From Stropharia rugosoannulata (Eukaryota > Basidiomycota > Agaricomycetes > Agaricales > Strophariaceae): 64,000 nucleotides of DNA. This document shows positions 35,701 to 46,622 of the stretch, in pieces. The stretch is taken from NCBI GenBank assembly GCA_028532985.1, contig JANCIK010000011.1, forward strand, positions 1,116,001 to 1,180,000, in the 5' to 3' direction. Each line of letters begins with the position of its first letter. Position 1 is the first letter of the stretch. The notes beneath the pieces are model-generated. The model made no database searches and was not told the DNA's origin. It was given only the letters and a program-made list of their open reading frames with translations. A program made the position numbers and the translations under genes.

Positions 35701-36056
35701 TCTTTAGTTATCGATCCGCGAATTGAGGTACAAGACAAACGCTGGGTGATTAACTCTTCCGCTACTGATCGGCCTGTTTGTACCCATCCCAAGAGACGAA
35801 TAGCAGCTGCGAGCTCGCCTTTAGTAAGATAACCCTTGCTCCCTCTATCTGTCAATGTCCAAATTTGTTGGAATTGCGTTCGAGGAATGCCATGGGTGGT
35901 AAAAATGGTTGTGGCAGACCCCAAGTCAATGGTGGCCGCTTTACCGTAGTTCACCATATCCAGTATGCGGTGTGCAATCCGCACTTCGTCCACTGACGCT
36001 GTAAACGTCGGGGGAGACATGTTCAGTTGAAAGCGGGTTGAGGGGATGGAAGGCAA
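32783..36056 (-). CDS. EH-domain and coiled-coil protein (endocytic adaptor type)
   Basis: Six exons: 36056(or 36020)-35737, 35701-35487, 35460-35375, 35324-35002, 34935-33705 and 33637-32783; 997 residues from the ATG at 36020, 1009 from 36056. EH domains bind NPF peptides in endocytic adaptors such as Ede1, Pan1 and Eps15. The first EH domain is clear: EVRIAHRILDMVNYG, IPRTQFQQIWTLTDRGSKG and YLTKGELAAAIRLLGWVQTG. A second EH-like unit (NETFKQAFVEGDPVNGTL, later IDFSKRGALDIQEFCLGMHIL) has lost the usual tryptophan and acidic loop. A Ser-rich linker leads to a coiled coil (about residues 440-600, for example EEIQSLRAQLQEMQQRI) and a second one near the C-terminus (AKTKRVQEWYEQEIGRLMAR). Role in vesicle traffic is inferred from the EH domain. 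Intron 34936-35001 is 66 bases with no stop. Confidence 0.85.
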
Positions 36057-36678
36057 ACCTGAACCATAACTTCTCCGGTTCCCGACTACTTATGTCTTTG
36101 AATAGCCTATTTATGTCATTTACACAGCAACCGTGTTGTGTGACTATTTTCGGTTCAACTGCGTGTGGACCATGGTTATACAGGGTTATCGTCAGGCTGT
36201 GCGGCGGGGCGCGCGAGGTCAGGCGACTCGTCGGGTAATGGGAACCAGTACACGGCGTTTGCCGAACCTCGCGTGTAGAAGTCAAGGTGACTTTGGTCTT
36301 TGTTCTGCCTACCGACAATTCCTTACGGCTATTCAGACTGTCACTTGGGGCATGAGCACAGGTCTTTACAATCAGGCGCGTAAGCTACCGGGTGAGGACT
36401 AATACTAACTTGCTCATACCTAGCATTCGAAATCGACAGACGAAGTCGAGCTAGCACGCACGACCGGCCCATCTCTGCTTCTTGTGTTCTACAGTGCTTG
36501 CAAACGGTAGCTGCGACAACCCATTTTATTCAACTCGCACGTACGTTGTATGATATAATTGTACACATACTACGCTCACCCCATTATCGATATGCTCCCC
36601 AAAGTTCAAGAATCAAGAACAGAACTAGCCACTGATACTTATGTGGTGTTCCTGCAGCTCTAATAATCGCTTAATCTC
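36057..36678. other. Intergenic region upstream of the EH gene
   Basis: Promoter side of the EH-domain gene and 3' side of the next gene. No coding exon or named element recognised. Confidence 0.5.
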
Positions 36679-37671
36679 CTACACCCAATCCAGGTTGCTG
36701 CTTGCTGCCTCCTCTGTCTGGACCACATTCTGGTTACTTAGTCCGAGCCAACGCTCCCTTTCCTTCGAAAATTTAAGTTCGCGTGCTGCTACACCCTCGT
36801 ACAGCTGAGCAACGCAAACAAGTAATGCCCGCTCGCGCTCGGATTGGTTATTATCCTCGTTTCCTTTGAGCATTTCCATATATGCATCCGAAGTCTCGGT
36901 TAGCCGCTTAATGATCACCAAGTTACTCTGCTTCATCTCATTCAGCAGTGATCCTTGGGACTCGGTTATTTTCACCAACACTTGACGCTCGCTCTTGCTG
37001 GCCTGAAGCATACGAGTGATCTGGTTCACTTTGGAGTTGTCGTCGCTTTCGACTTGTAGAAGACGTGACAGAGTATCATTGATTGTAGTATAGGCTTCAT
37101 ATACCTTGTCGACCTCATCCGTTAGAAACCGCAGCTTCGATTGACAGTCCAAAAGAATCTTCACTGTGGTTGCGGTTGATGTCGCCTGACGTCGGCGTCG
37201 AACGAATTTTCCAACCGTCAACTCTGTAGGAGCACGGTATACCAGCTTCAGCCAGCTTACGAGTGTCCTCCAGCACATATTCTGATAGAAATAAAGCCGT
37301 TCAATCTTTCTTTCCAATTCGTAAGCACAAGCACAAATCAAATATATGATGCACACAAAGAACGCGACTAGGCCAGGATAATCAATAGGTGGGATGGAAG
37401 AGAGAAAGCGAGTGGCGTCAGACACTAGAAAGTGGAAGAAATCGTCAACATCGCCTGGGATCCCCGAATAGGCTAGGGATACGATCGTAGCTACGCCGCG
37501 GTCTACCAGAGAGCAGACAAGGTGAATCAGGGCGCCATATTTCAATACAAGTAGGCTTGTACTGCGAAGTGGCTCAACTAAGGCATGTACGAATTTGCTG
37601 GTAATGATGGTGAGGTTGCGAAGAAAGTGGTTTGTTTCTTCTTTCATAATGGCGACCATACCAAGGAACAT
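36679..37671 (-). CDS. Membrane and coiled-coil protein of unknown function
   Basis: Intronless frame of 330 residues. I do not recognise a family. Two hydrophobic segments stand out, LLVLKYGALIHLVCSLV (about residues 40-57) and YPGLVAFFVCIIYLICACA (about 98-116), so the N-terminal third is membrane bound. A basic patch GKFVRRRRQATS (about 154-165) follows the membrane part, suggesting that the rest lies in the cytosol. Residues of about 170-310 are polar, rich in Glu, Gln, Lys and Leu, with heptad-like spacing (LLDCQSKLRFLTDEVDKVYE, QITRMLQASKSERQVLVKI), as in a coiled coil. It may be an organiser of membrane contacts or a fungal lineage-specific protein; both are guesses. Length, clean start and composition favour a real gene. 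Confidence 0.65.
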   Translation of the reverse strand: MFLGMVAIMKEETNHFLRNLTIITSKFVHALVEPLRSTSLLVLKYGALIHLVCSLVDRGVATIVSLAYSGIPGDVDDFFHFLVSDATRFLSSIPPIDYPGLVAFFVCIIYLICACAYELERKIERLYFYQNMCWRTLVSWLKLVYRAPTELTVGKFVRRRRQATSTATTVKILLDCQSKLRFLTDEVDKVYEAYTTINDTLSRLLQVESDDNSKVNQITRMLQASKSERQVLVKITESQGSLLNEMKQSNLVIIKRLTETSDAYMEMLKGNEDNNQSERERALLVCVAQLYEGVAARELKFSKERERWLGLSNQNVVQTEEAASSNLDWV

Positions 37672-38242
37672 AGTATCCTCCTCCGGAAATTATAGGGGTA
37701 GGAAAGGGGAGGATCGACAGGTGTTATAGTTTTGAAAAATTGCAGATTTTCGACAAGGAAGGGTCGCAGTGTGAGTGGTGTATTCAACTTATGGTCACTA
37801 GCTTACGCTTTCTGGTGGCTTTCTGGTGGCTTTCTGGGGTTGTAAAACATGAAAAAATCCTCATTTATATGAAATGCCAAAAAAAGGCTGCAATTCTGGG
37901 CCGCACCACTCCCCTTTGTTTCCTTCGGCTAAAGACTATGAAAGACGTACGCATTGCACTACATATAATAATGCCAGGCCCAAGCTTACCGAATTCATTA
38001 CCAAAAATAATAATGCATGGCTACATAATGTAGTATGAAATCATGGCGACGTTGGGTACAATTGATTGTACAAGGAGACTCGTACTAATACGGAAAACAT
38101 GATGCCAAAAGCGGGGAAAGTCACAATATTTATTTGGTTTGACCAACTTCGACTATCTCAAGACTTCCAGTTTAACTATCATTCAACATTCGAACAGAGC
38201 TCAAGCACACAAGGTTTTGGCTCTTCCTCCCCTTAACACTCT
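37672..38242. other. Intergenic region with a short tandem repeat
   Basis: Upstream of the membrane/coiled-coil gene and downstream of the CmcJ-like gene. At 37809-37838 the unit TTTCTGGTGGC is repeated about two and a half times. No exon recognised. Confidence 0.5.
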
Positions 38243-39205
38243 TTAATCATAGAATACAAGAGCACGAAGTTCAATTGATTGGCGAAGTGGCGCGCCCTCT
38301 GGCGTTTGCGGGTCCTTGAAGCCTGTGTGTGGGGTGAATCTAGCAACACTGCCATCTTCCACTGAGTCGAAGCTACATCAACTGTTAGAGTACAGTCGAT
38401 CCCTCGCATAGCGAAAATCACTCACCATTTAATAAGGACTATTTCTTCGGGGGTCATACCATGCAAGTACTTCCATTTATGACTTTTATTGTACCTGATA
38501 CCGAAGGTTTCTCCCTCGCGGTCGGGGTAGACCAGTGCAATCGGGAAAGGGTCATGGTTTGCGTCTACGGAACGGTAGTCGCACAAAGCAAGTGGCCAGT
38601 CAAGCGCTGGATTGCCGATTGGTCGCCAGAGGTTAATAATCTGGAAGCGGTTGGCGAGCAGCTTTGGCACGTCAGCTGCAGGAAGATGACGGTGCACGCG
38701 CGCGATGGACGACGGTGTCGTCTGATCGACGTGCACTTGCGCCACTGGCTGACGCCGATCGGGCAGGTCGTCAGTCGCGCCGGGTCGGTTGCGGCGAATA
38801 GCTACAAGGACAAGGCGGATGTGTCAATCGTCGTACCCATGTTTTGCGAATTATGCCAAGGCAAAAGTACTAACTGTGATCAAATAGCTCCACTCGGCTT
38901 GCACCCGTCAGCTTTTTGATAAGCTCGATGCTTTCGGGGTAATATTCATTCAGAATCGCAGTCTCATTGTCGAAGTTGGTGAACTTGGATTTGTGCTTGT
39001 AATACTGGAAGCCAGTGGTATCAAGCGAGAAACTGTTCTCCTTCCCGCGCACATTCTCGATCGTCACCGTTTTCTCTTGCCGGGTGAAATTCCTCTTTCG
39101 TTCACCGGTTTCATCAGAGTTGATATGCTGATAAGCGCGCTCGCCTGTTGCTGGTGGCACAAGGTAGAGAAGGGTGCTGGTAGTGGATGAAGGGCCTGTG
39201 GACAT
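38243..39205 (-). CDS. CmcJ/AsaB-like oxidoreductase (cephem-methoxylase P8-related)
   Basis: Three exons, 39205-38875, 38801-38426 and 38372-38243, give 278 residues. The family groups fungal enzymes related to the bacterial 7-alpha-cephem-methoxylase subunit CmcJ and to AsaB-type hydroxylase/desaturases; some work in secondary metabolism, most are uncharacterised. Blocks seen in order: TVTIENVRGKENSFSLDTTG, FQYYKHKSKFTNFDNE, TGASRVELFDHTIRR, QVHVDQTTPSSIARVHRHL, NRFQIINLWRPIGNPALD, WPLALCDYRSVD, ALVYPDREGETFGIRYN, HKWKYLHGMTPEEIVLIKC and the end LRQSIELRALVFYD. The HVD and later HTGF (in RFTPHTGFKDP) fit the histidine/aspartate metal-site pattern expected of an Fe(II)/2-oxoglutarate-type fold; that assignment is inference. 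Substrate unknown. No other biosynthetic gene is adjacent. Confidence 0.87.
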
Positions 39206-39885
39206 GGTGGTAAACGTTCACGTTCGGTGAGATTGAGTAGCTTCCGATAGGTGTATTTGGGCTTGTTTGCGGGGATGAGAACACAGACGAAGGTATGTAG
39301 ATGCCACAGTGAGACTGCACATTCTTATATGGACGTTGAGCTGACTTCATTTCGCGGAACTCTTGCGTGATCACCTTGTTAATTATAAACACCTACATTA
39401 GTAACCAATGTTTAACATTACATTTAGACCTTGCCACAGTGGCTGAATAAGTAGCATTAGCAACACTACAGCGAGAGGATCTAATTTAAACGCTGCTTGA
39501 AGGGTAAGCTGAGCGCTTGAGGCCTCAAGCTTCACGGTGACCGATCAACTCTGAAAAGCCAAAATAATCGTCAACCCTCTATCCTTTCTTAACGAGTTTT
39601 CCAATTTGCCAAAGGTAATGGTCCATGTAGATTATTGGGGGATCACCAGTGCAACCTATACGAATAAGCGCTAGAAGTTATGTAAGTAGTAGAAAGAGGT
39701 ATGGCTGCAAGCCTGCAATTTTGCTGCAATCCATCATTTCAGCAGGCCGCTCGGCAAACGCCGATGTCGTTTACTTCAAGTGCCCATCTCATCTTTATTA
39801 ACGAGGCGTCAACTCAACGTCAACTGGCGTCAACCAAAGGTCGACGGACTTTGAGTCCTGAGTTCAAGCTTATACCTGAAGTGCA
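39206..39885. promoter_or_regulatory. Divergent intergenic region
   Basis: About 680 bases between the diverging starts of the CmcJ-like and DUF6535 genes, so both promoters lie here. No exon or named element recognised. Confidence 0.45.
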
Positions 39886-42512
39886 ATGGACTCATCTAGC
39901 TTCGCTTCAGCGAAACAGGGATTGTCTTCCTTGTCTGATCGCAAGGTACGTGAGCACGAGTTGTGTCGTTGGTATATTTGTTTATTCACGCGATGATAGG
40001 GTGTAAGAACTTCTACAGCGCCTGAAACGAAGGAAGATATAAACGACGAAGTACGTTTCCCGGAAAAGTGGCAGCTTTTATGTCATTGACTGTATAGGAA
40101 CCGAGAAGATGGAAATGTGGCGACCCGTATGCCTATCCAATACCTAGTCCCGAGGGTGACCCTTGGAAAGTCCTACTTGGCCCTCTGATAGAAAAGGACA
40201 GAACCCAATGTGATGCTTGGAGGGACGAGGTTCAAAATCTGCTTATCTTCGTGGGTGAACTCCATGCGCTCTCGCGGCGGAAAATAGACAATAATTTGTT
40301 CGCAGGCTGGTCTTTTCTCTGCAGTTGTTACTGCATTCGTGGTCGAAACATACCAAGGCCTTCAGGAAGACCCAAGCGACACCATTATCCTCCTGCTGTC
40401 ACAGATAGCAGTGAACCTCTCAGGCTCCCAAAATGCGACGAGCAAGCCCGAAACGTCTTTCTCTACGCCCCAGTTTTCACCATCATCCGCAATTATCCGC
40501 ATCAATGTTTACTTCTTTATCAGCCTCATCCTCAGCCTGACAACTGTGCTGGTTGGGATAGTCTCTTTACAATGGCTGAGAGAGAGCCATGCATATGCGT
40601 CCTTTACACCTCAAAATACCTTTGCAGCTATCCACATGCGCTCGGAGGCCCTAGAGAAATGGTACGTGCCAGAAGTCTTCTCTGTGCTCCCCCTTCTGCT
40701 CCAATTAGCTCTGGTCTTGTTCTTCATCGGGGTCATAGAATTCCTGCTGGACATCAACATCAGTGTTCTTATTCCAGTCACAATAATCATCGGCCTGACC
40801 CTACTGTTTCTGCTCATGACGACGGTGTTGCCGACATTCCAAGGCTTTCTCTTACACCATCCATATCTTAAGACGACTAATGAAGTCCCTGTTCCCTGCC
40901 CTTATAAATCTCCACAGTCTAGAGCTTTTCAGAAACTAATCACATCTTCCGAAACTATTTTCTGCATACTCTCCTTTGCGGTTGCGTCAACATATTGGGT
41001 GCTTATGCGCTTGCTTCTTTTACCAAAGCAGATAGCCAATACCAAATCATTACGGCGAGTCAGAGATTTTCTGGGAGCTGGAGCACTGGTGATTCTTGCC
41101 GTTGTTTCAGGACCAACCAAGGCTGTTGTTCTTTGCATCGACAAAAGGCTACGAGTATTATTCAGATTCGACAGCTCCGAGTCATGGAACGGCTTCGATT
41201 ATATGTCATCCAGCATATACAAATTCTGGCAAGCCGAGACGCCTTTCGAGTTCGACGTAATGTGGCTTTCTATCCGCGACAATTACTTCCAAAGCATGTG
41301 CACAGAGGACTCATGGCTTTACCAGCACCGCGAAGAGCAGAAAGCACACGGCGGTATATACGACACGACCCTCGGTCTGTACAAAGAGCTATACAAAGAG
41401 GACGTCAACCTGAATGCGGACGTTGAGTCACCTATCTTCACCATATACCACTGCGCGTTTGAACTGCTTTCTGTCAACCCGGTCGACGGGGTGGACGAGC
41501 TGAATGCAATGCGCACGCGCAATCAGTACATGGCGACTCTGCTGCTGGACCACTTCCAGCTGGCGCCCCTTCGGCCATTCCCAGATATCATGAGAAATGC
41601 ACCGCGAGAAGTGCTGATCGAGGAGAACGCGTTCATAGTCCTGCATGCGGCGTACTACAAGATGATTGAGCTGCAGTCGTCGTCTCCGCGGATAATGCAT
41701 CACCTCGCAGAAATCTATTTCCGGCTCCTGGGCTACCTGTACAGCCAGCCACAGCAAACGCGGATGGTCGACTGGGTCGACTACGACCCGCCCGAAATCA
41801 TATTCTCTGCAGAAGAGCTGTATGTCATGAGTATCTATGACGCAAAGGATCAACGTAGGTGCTTGTTGCTTATCTAAAATGTATGCTCAATCATCATGCA
41901 GCCTTCACAACACAATGGGCGCTAACGCTCCATGCGTATTTCGAGATTTGGGATGATCCTTCGTTCGAAGACGTCGACTGTCGAACCAGCTTCCACGTAC
42001 ATCCCTTCTTCCGCGCATATACATGGTACTTTTTCAAACAAGTCGATAAGGAGGTCAGCGAGGGCACAGTGAGCCCATCAACGCTGACGCAGATTACGAT
42101 TACGCTCAGATTAATCAATCGGACGCTCACCCTGCTATTACTACATGATCACGATTACAACAGCGCCCTGCAAAGCGTGCTCTCCCCCGCCGCACTATAT
42201 GCGCATCTATGCCGGGAGCTGCTCGAAGACCAGCCCGTTGTGGCTACAACGCTCGGGCCCCTTTTGGCGACGTTTGCAAGGTGCAAGGCTGTTATAGGCA
42301 GACAGGGCAGCGAGTTTGCTGAGAAATTTATCAGTGGTCAATTTGATACGGCTCCGGATGGCACGGTGTTGTTCTCTGAGAAGTGGTGGGGCGATTTGCT
42401 AGATACTTTCTCGGACGTCTCCGGTCCTTCAAGATCGGGAGACATGGGAAGAAGGGATTCATCCCATGAAGAACTTCAGAATATATATCGAACAGTGGAC
42501 AGTATGGTGTAG
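39886..42512 (+). CDS. DUF6535 multi-pass membrane protein
   Basis: Five exons, 39886-39945, 40000-40050, 40098-40250, 40306-41854 and 41902-42512, give 807 residues. DUF6535 is an Agaricomycete-specific membrane domain of unknown function. The N-terminal signature CGDPYAYPIPSPEGDPWKVL and DAWRDEVQNLLIFAGLFSAV leads into the first membrane helix (VVTAFVVETYQGLQ). Three more follow: INVYFFISLILSLTTVLVG, VFSVLPLLLQLALVLFFIG and ISVLIPVTIIIGLTLLFLLM. The long soluble C-terminal part is helical and less conserved, as usual in this group. A further hydrophobic stretch (FLGAGALVILAVVSGPTKAV) lies in the soluble part. The first exon is short and was placed by frame and splice sites, so the start is less certain than the rest. 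Function unknown; these genes are commonly expanded in mushrooms. Confidence 0.85.
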
Positions 42513-42614
42513 TGTATAGTGTGGTTGACGTAAATTATTAAACTAATGGCAGCCCGAGTAATCCCGCTATCCTTTTCTTCTAGCTTTATATGGGACCAAG
42601 CTTAAGCCTATTGA

Positions 42615-45185
42615 CTAGGACTTGTTTCCAAAAATTGTAAGGTCAGGCGAGATGGTCTGGCTAGATGAATGATCACCCCGCGGGGGCCATAGCCTGAACA
42701 CAGGAGGAATTAAGTCTTGATCCGGAGCGAATACTAGTTCACTGTCATTTGGTGGTACAGTTACTTGGTGTCTGAAGAATTGATGGTCAATATTAATAAT
42801 ATGAGTTCTGGCAAAAAGCACAAACGCACTGTGTCTCTAGATGATATCGGTACGACCTGATATTCCGCGTAGTGAAGTCCGTAGTGTCAATATCCTTGCA
42901 ATAAATACATAGGAATTTACAAGAGCCGCTGTGAACTTTGCGCATTTGCGCTTCATAGATACGTTTACGAGCTTTCTTAGCGTCGCGTCCGGTGACAATA
43001 ACCAAGTCCATGGGTGGCTGGTAATCATCCATGTGAGCTGAGCGCATATGTTCTCTCTAGAAATCGAATTGTGTATCATAAACGAAAGTAGTCGTATGAC
43101 AAATGACTCACGACAGCCACCCATGTCATTGTTGCTCGGCCCAAGTCGATATCATTGCATGACAAGCATTCAAATATAATGTTCAGTTCATCCATTTCTT
43201 TTGCAGTCGCAGTCTTAGGATCCAGTCCAGCCATCTGAACAACCCTGGTCATTGTTTTCCACTCCTCCTTTCCAAATTGAATAGTTGCGCGCCGAGCTGA
43301 AGACTTCCATTCACTATTTGAGAATACTTTCTGTAGTGCGGCTTCTCGTGGTGGTAGATCATCGTCATCCCAGGGCAGTGCAGTAGCACATTTATGACCT
43401 ATGATGCTGTCGCGGCGCATAGAATTGCCGCAGTGCATCCCAGTACAATCAAAGAATGTCGTTGCAAGATCCAATGCTTTGCTTTGATCCAATGTATAAT
43501 CTTGACCGTAGGCATCCATCATTAGTTTGATGAGCTTATCTTCGATGGGTACCTTCCACAATGTATATAATTCAGAGAAGGGGCCGGAAAGCGCATCTGT
43601 TCCTGATTTGGAGTAATCTATGAGACCATGCCGTTCAGCAAGTTCATGAATATCCCGGATAGTAGGAAATACTGTGCCGACAGGATACTCTTGGATAGCC
43701 TTCTTGCGAATATCGCGAAGGAGGGGTTGACGAGTCTCAAATATGTGTTTATATTCCATTATCTCCTGATTTAGCTGAAATGCTTTGAAGGCGACAACAA
43801 GACGATCCCTTAGTGCAGCACGGCCTTAAAAAATATTGTCAATTCAGAAAAAGATCGCGATAAACACAAATTGAAGCTTACCAGCCTCGGTAAGGCCGTT
43901 TTTGCAGACCTCCTCCACATATTTCTCGTCCAAAGGATGAGGATATACGCAATGATTAATTTTAGCAAGAACCTCGCCAAATCCCAATTCCTCTATGAAT
44001 TCCGCAACTCTGTTTATAAAAATGTTGCGGATAAGCCACAGTGGTCAAGATATAATAATAGGTAAAAACACACTTCAGCTTGCCTTCAAGCTTACTATGA
44101 CTATGATAAAATGCATCAGGTGGGGAATGATGCTTCAAGTACCATAACTCGCATTTTCGAGCATGCTGACGAATAAATTAAAACGCAACGAGGTGTGATT
44201 ATATGATGGACATCACCTGTTCAATAGCATAGCGCTCCTTCACTCGTGCGTTCACCCACTCAATCTTAGCTTGTGGACTGATGATGACCTCGTACTCCTC
44301 CTTCCACTGGCAATCCAATCTGTCGAACTTGTACCACACATCTAATCAGGCAAACATGACTATATGTCGAGAGGAAAGACACTTTCAAACCATTCGTACC
44401 TCGTCTTCTGCCGAAGTGTGAAATTTTAAGCAGGGGAACCCAAGAGGCTAAAATAATTGGGTATTTCCCGTGGTGATAGTAGTCATAGCGGCGTTCAAAA
44501 GATCTAAAACTTTTTACATAAAATAAGTTAGTCAGTAATATAGTAATGGTGATGCAAACGCACTTAATATCGAGGCATTTCTTGCAAGTTCGAACGCGAG
44601 AGGCCCATGAAATGTAAACGGTTACATTCCTCAGACAGAACTACATGGGAGGTTTCGTATGAGCTTCTGTTTGAATGCTGCATCACTTCAATTATCTCAC
44701 CGAGCAATATCTTGTAAAAAGAAAAACGGCATACTGCGCCTCGGTCAGGTCGTCTGGACAATCTGGCAGTTCCTCGAAGTTCATGCGTGCTGACTGCCAT
44801 ATCGACTTGGAGGAGCGACTCATGAGTATAGAGCGAAACGCTTTGGTAGAGCGAGAGACATGGACCAAATCAAGTGGGTCTAACTTCCCGAATATCTGAG
44901 ATCATGATTCAGTCTGTACATACGCTACAGAAAAGCGAGAAATTCGCGTCTTACCTCGAAAAGTATGTCGAGCGGCATTTCGACAAGATCCTTGAGCATA
45001 CTACGTTTGCGCCGCGAGTTTTTTGCCAGTCCTGGTTCGCCATTGGTCTCTGTTTTGCATTTCCTCGAACGCGCTTTCTTCACAGGGGCAGGTTGCTCAT
45101 TCACTCCCAAATCCGCTTGATTCTCGTCCAACTCTAGCGGAGATTCCGACACTTTCCGTGCGTTACGCGTCGATCTTCTTTTCAT
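42615..45185 (-). CDS. F-box protein with C-terminal C2H2-like fingers (copy 2)
   Basis: Inverted paralogue of the gene at 11039. It starts at 45185 with a basic N-terminus (first exon 45185-44952) and the F-box EMPLDILFEIFGKLDPLDLV with SRSTKAFRSIL. The large exon at about 43800-43100 holds IRDIHELAERHGLIDYSKSG (copy 1 has SDIHEVAEKHDFIDYSKPP) and AGLDPKTATAKEMDELNIIF (copy 1 AGLDPVTATASEMDGLNLIF). Two C2H2-like motifs follow: CLSC with HMRSAH (C-x2-C-x17-H-x4-H, split by an intron) and CIYC with HLETQH (C-x2-C-x18-H-x4-H). The end is FRLWPPRG plus a short variable tail, matching FRLWPPFC in copy 1. Probable SCF substrate receptor by inference. Divergence is high, so the duplication is not recent. 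Middle exons between 44900 and 43800 were not all fixed. Confidence 0.82.
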
Positions 45186-46622
45186 GCCTTTCTACTAGAG
45201 AAACAATGTATGTGCAGCTTGTGAGCAAGTTGTAGGTGGCGCGCGGCGACAGCGCGACTCAGTACAAGTCGATGAATTTGGGTATTCCGTAAAGCTTGAA
45301 TAGAAACACGGTGCGACCAAGATGAGCAAATTACAGAAGTAATGACTGAGAAGAAAATCTTCAATATCATTCACGACAGACAGCGGCAAGCCAGCCAAAA
45401 GCCAGCAGGAGTAAGGTGTTGAAGGAGACAGGCTGTTTGCTGCAGCCTATGTGCGCACGTACTCACGCCGAAGCATGCCGACACGGCCACCAACAACACA
45501 CCAACAACGTCGCAACTTGGTCGCAACGCACTCACAAGCAACTGATTGATCTCTCCAAGTACTCCACTTTTCTGCACACATTCTCTTTTTTCATACTTTT
45601 CTTTATTAATATTAATTAATTCTCTTGTGGTCATTGTTATATATAATACTCTAGTACTAAGCGCGACGATGCAGTTTATATAATTCGAAGTGCCGCCACC
45701 CTCCGAGTCGTGAACTGGTATTTTTTTTGACACACTCACCTGCTCTCCTCAGACACCCACCATAAGGTTCCCTTCCGTGTCGTATTAACGTATGGAACAG
45801 GGAGACCCCAACAAAAGATTATCTCGTTCTTCCGTGACAGAAATATGGAGAGCACGTCAGGTTATAGTATGCAGCATGTATGAAACAAGAATAGACAGCA
45901 CAACCCGGATTTTCTCCAGCTGCCAGCCTTTCGGGCCGTTCGCGGCAAAATCGGTATGCATGTTCTTCACCGCGTTTTGACCATGCAAGCGGAGGTAGAT
46001 TGTCTGGTACACAACGGATGGTATGAATGCGTAGGATTATGTGCCAAAAGGTGCCAGAAGAGTGAAGATACAAATTTCATGATATTCCAAGCAGTGATGC
46101 CGTGAGTCACGCTCGAAAGACCAAACGATGCAGAAATGTCAATCACAGTCGCTATGGTGCAATATGGACATATTAGCACACGGAAAGTAATGTGCGTGAT
46201 CACACTGCGGTGATTAGACACTAATTGACGATACCCAGAGGGTAGGGCTGTGAATAGAACAGAAATTCGGTAGCACAAGTCGTTTATGTCATAGTATAGA
46301 AGCAGCACAGAAGGCGTTCTGAGGTGGCAAGCTGGGACGAAATGTCGGTGTAGATGGGGAGAAAAGGCTAAAAGGGAACTCTCGGTCGGAAACAATGCAA
46401 ATGTTTACCTAAGCGGGTCTTGTGGCTGTCAGCAATCAGCTTTTTCGTTCTTGCACCTCCTTCAATATGCTTTGTTGATTTCTCTTTCTTGTATTTTATC
46501 CATCTCACCTCTAGCCCGTCCATCCCAGTTACACCAATATACTCACACGACTTTTCTGGCCTCTCAACAGCTCCTAACTTCTCTGCAATTCGACCCTACG
46601 CTTGTACTTTCATCCATTACCA
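45186..46622. other. Divergent intergenic region, about 1.4 kb
   Basis: Between the starts of the F-box copy 2 gene (minus) and the zinc-finger gene (plus). The part near 46440-46620 is pyrimidine-rich on the plus strand, as in fungal leaders. A 142-codon minus-strand frame (45967-46395) lacks family resemblance and I do not call it. No named element seen. Confidence 0.5.

Noticed and set aside
19371..39205. Secondary-metabolite cluster
   Set aside because: The O-methyltransferase and the CmcJ-like enzyme are about 15 kb apart with housekeeping genes between, and no core synthase is present.
45967..46395. 142-codon minus-strand frame
   Set aside because: No family resemblance, no good start context, and it sits in the upstream region of the zinc-finger gene.
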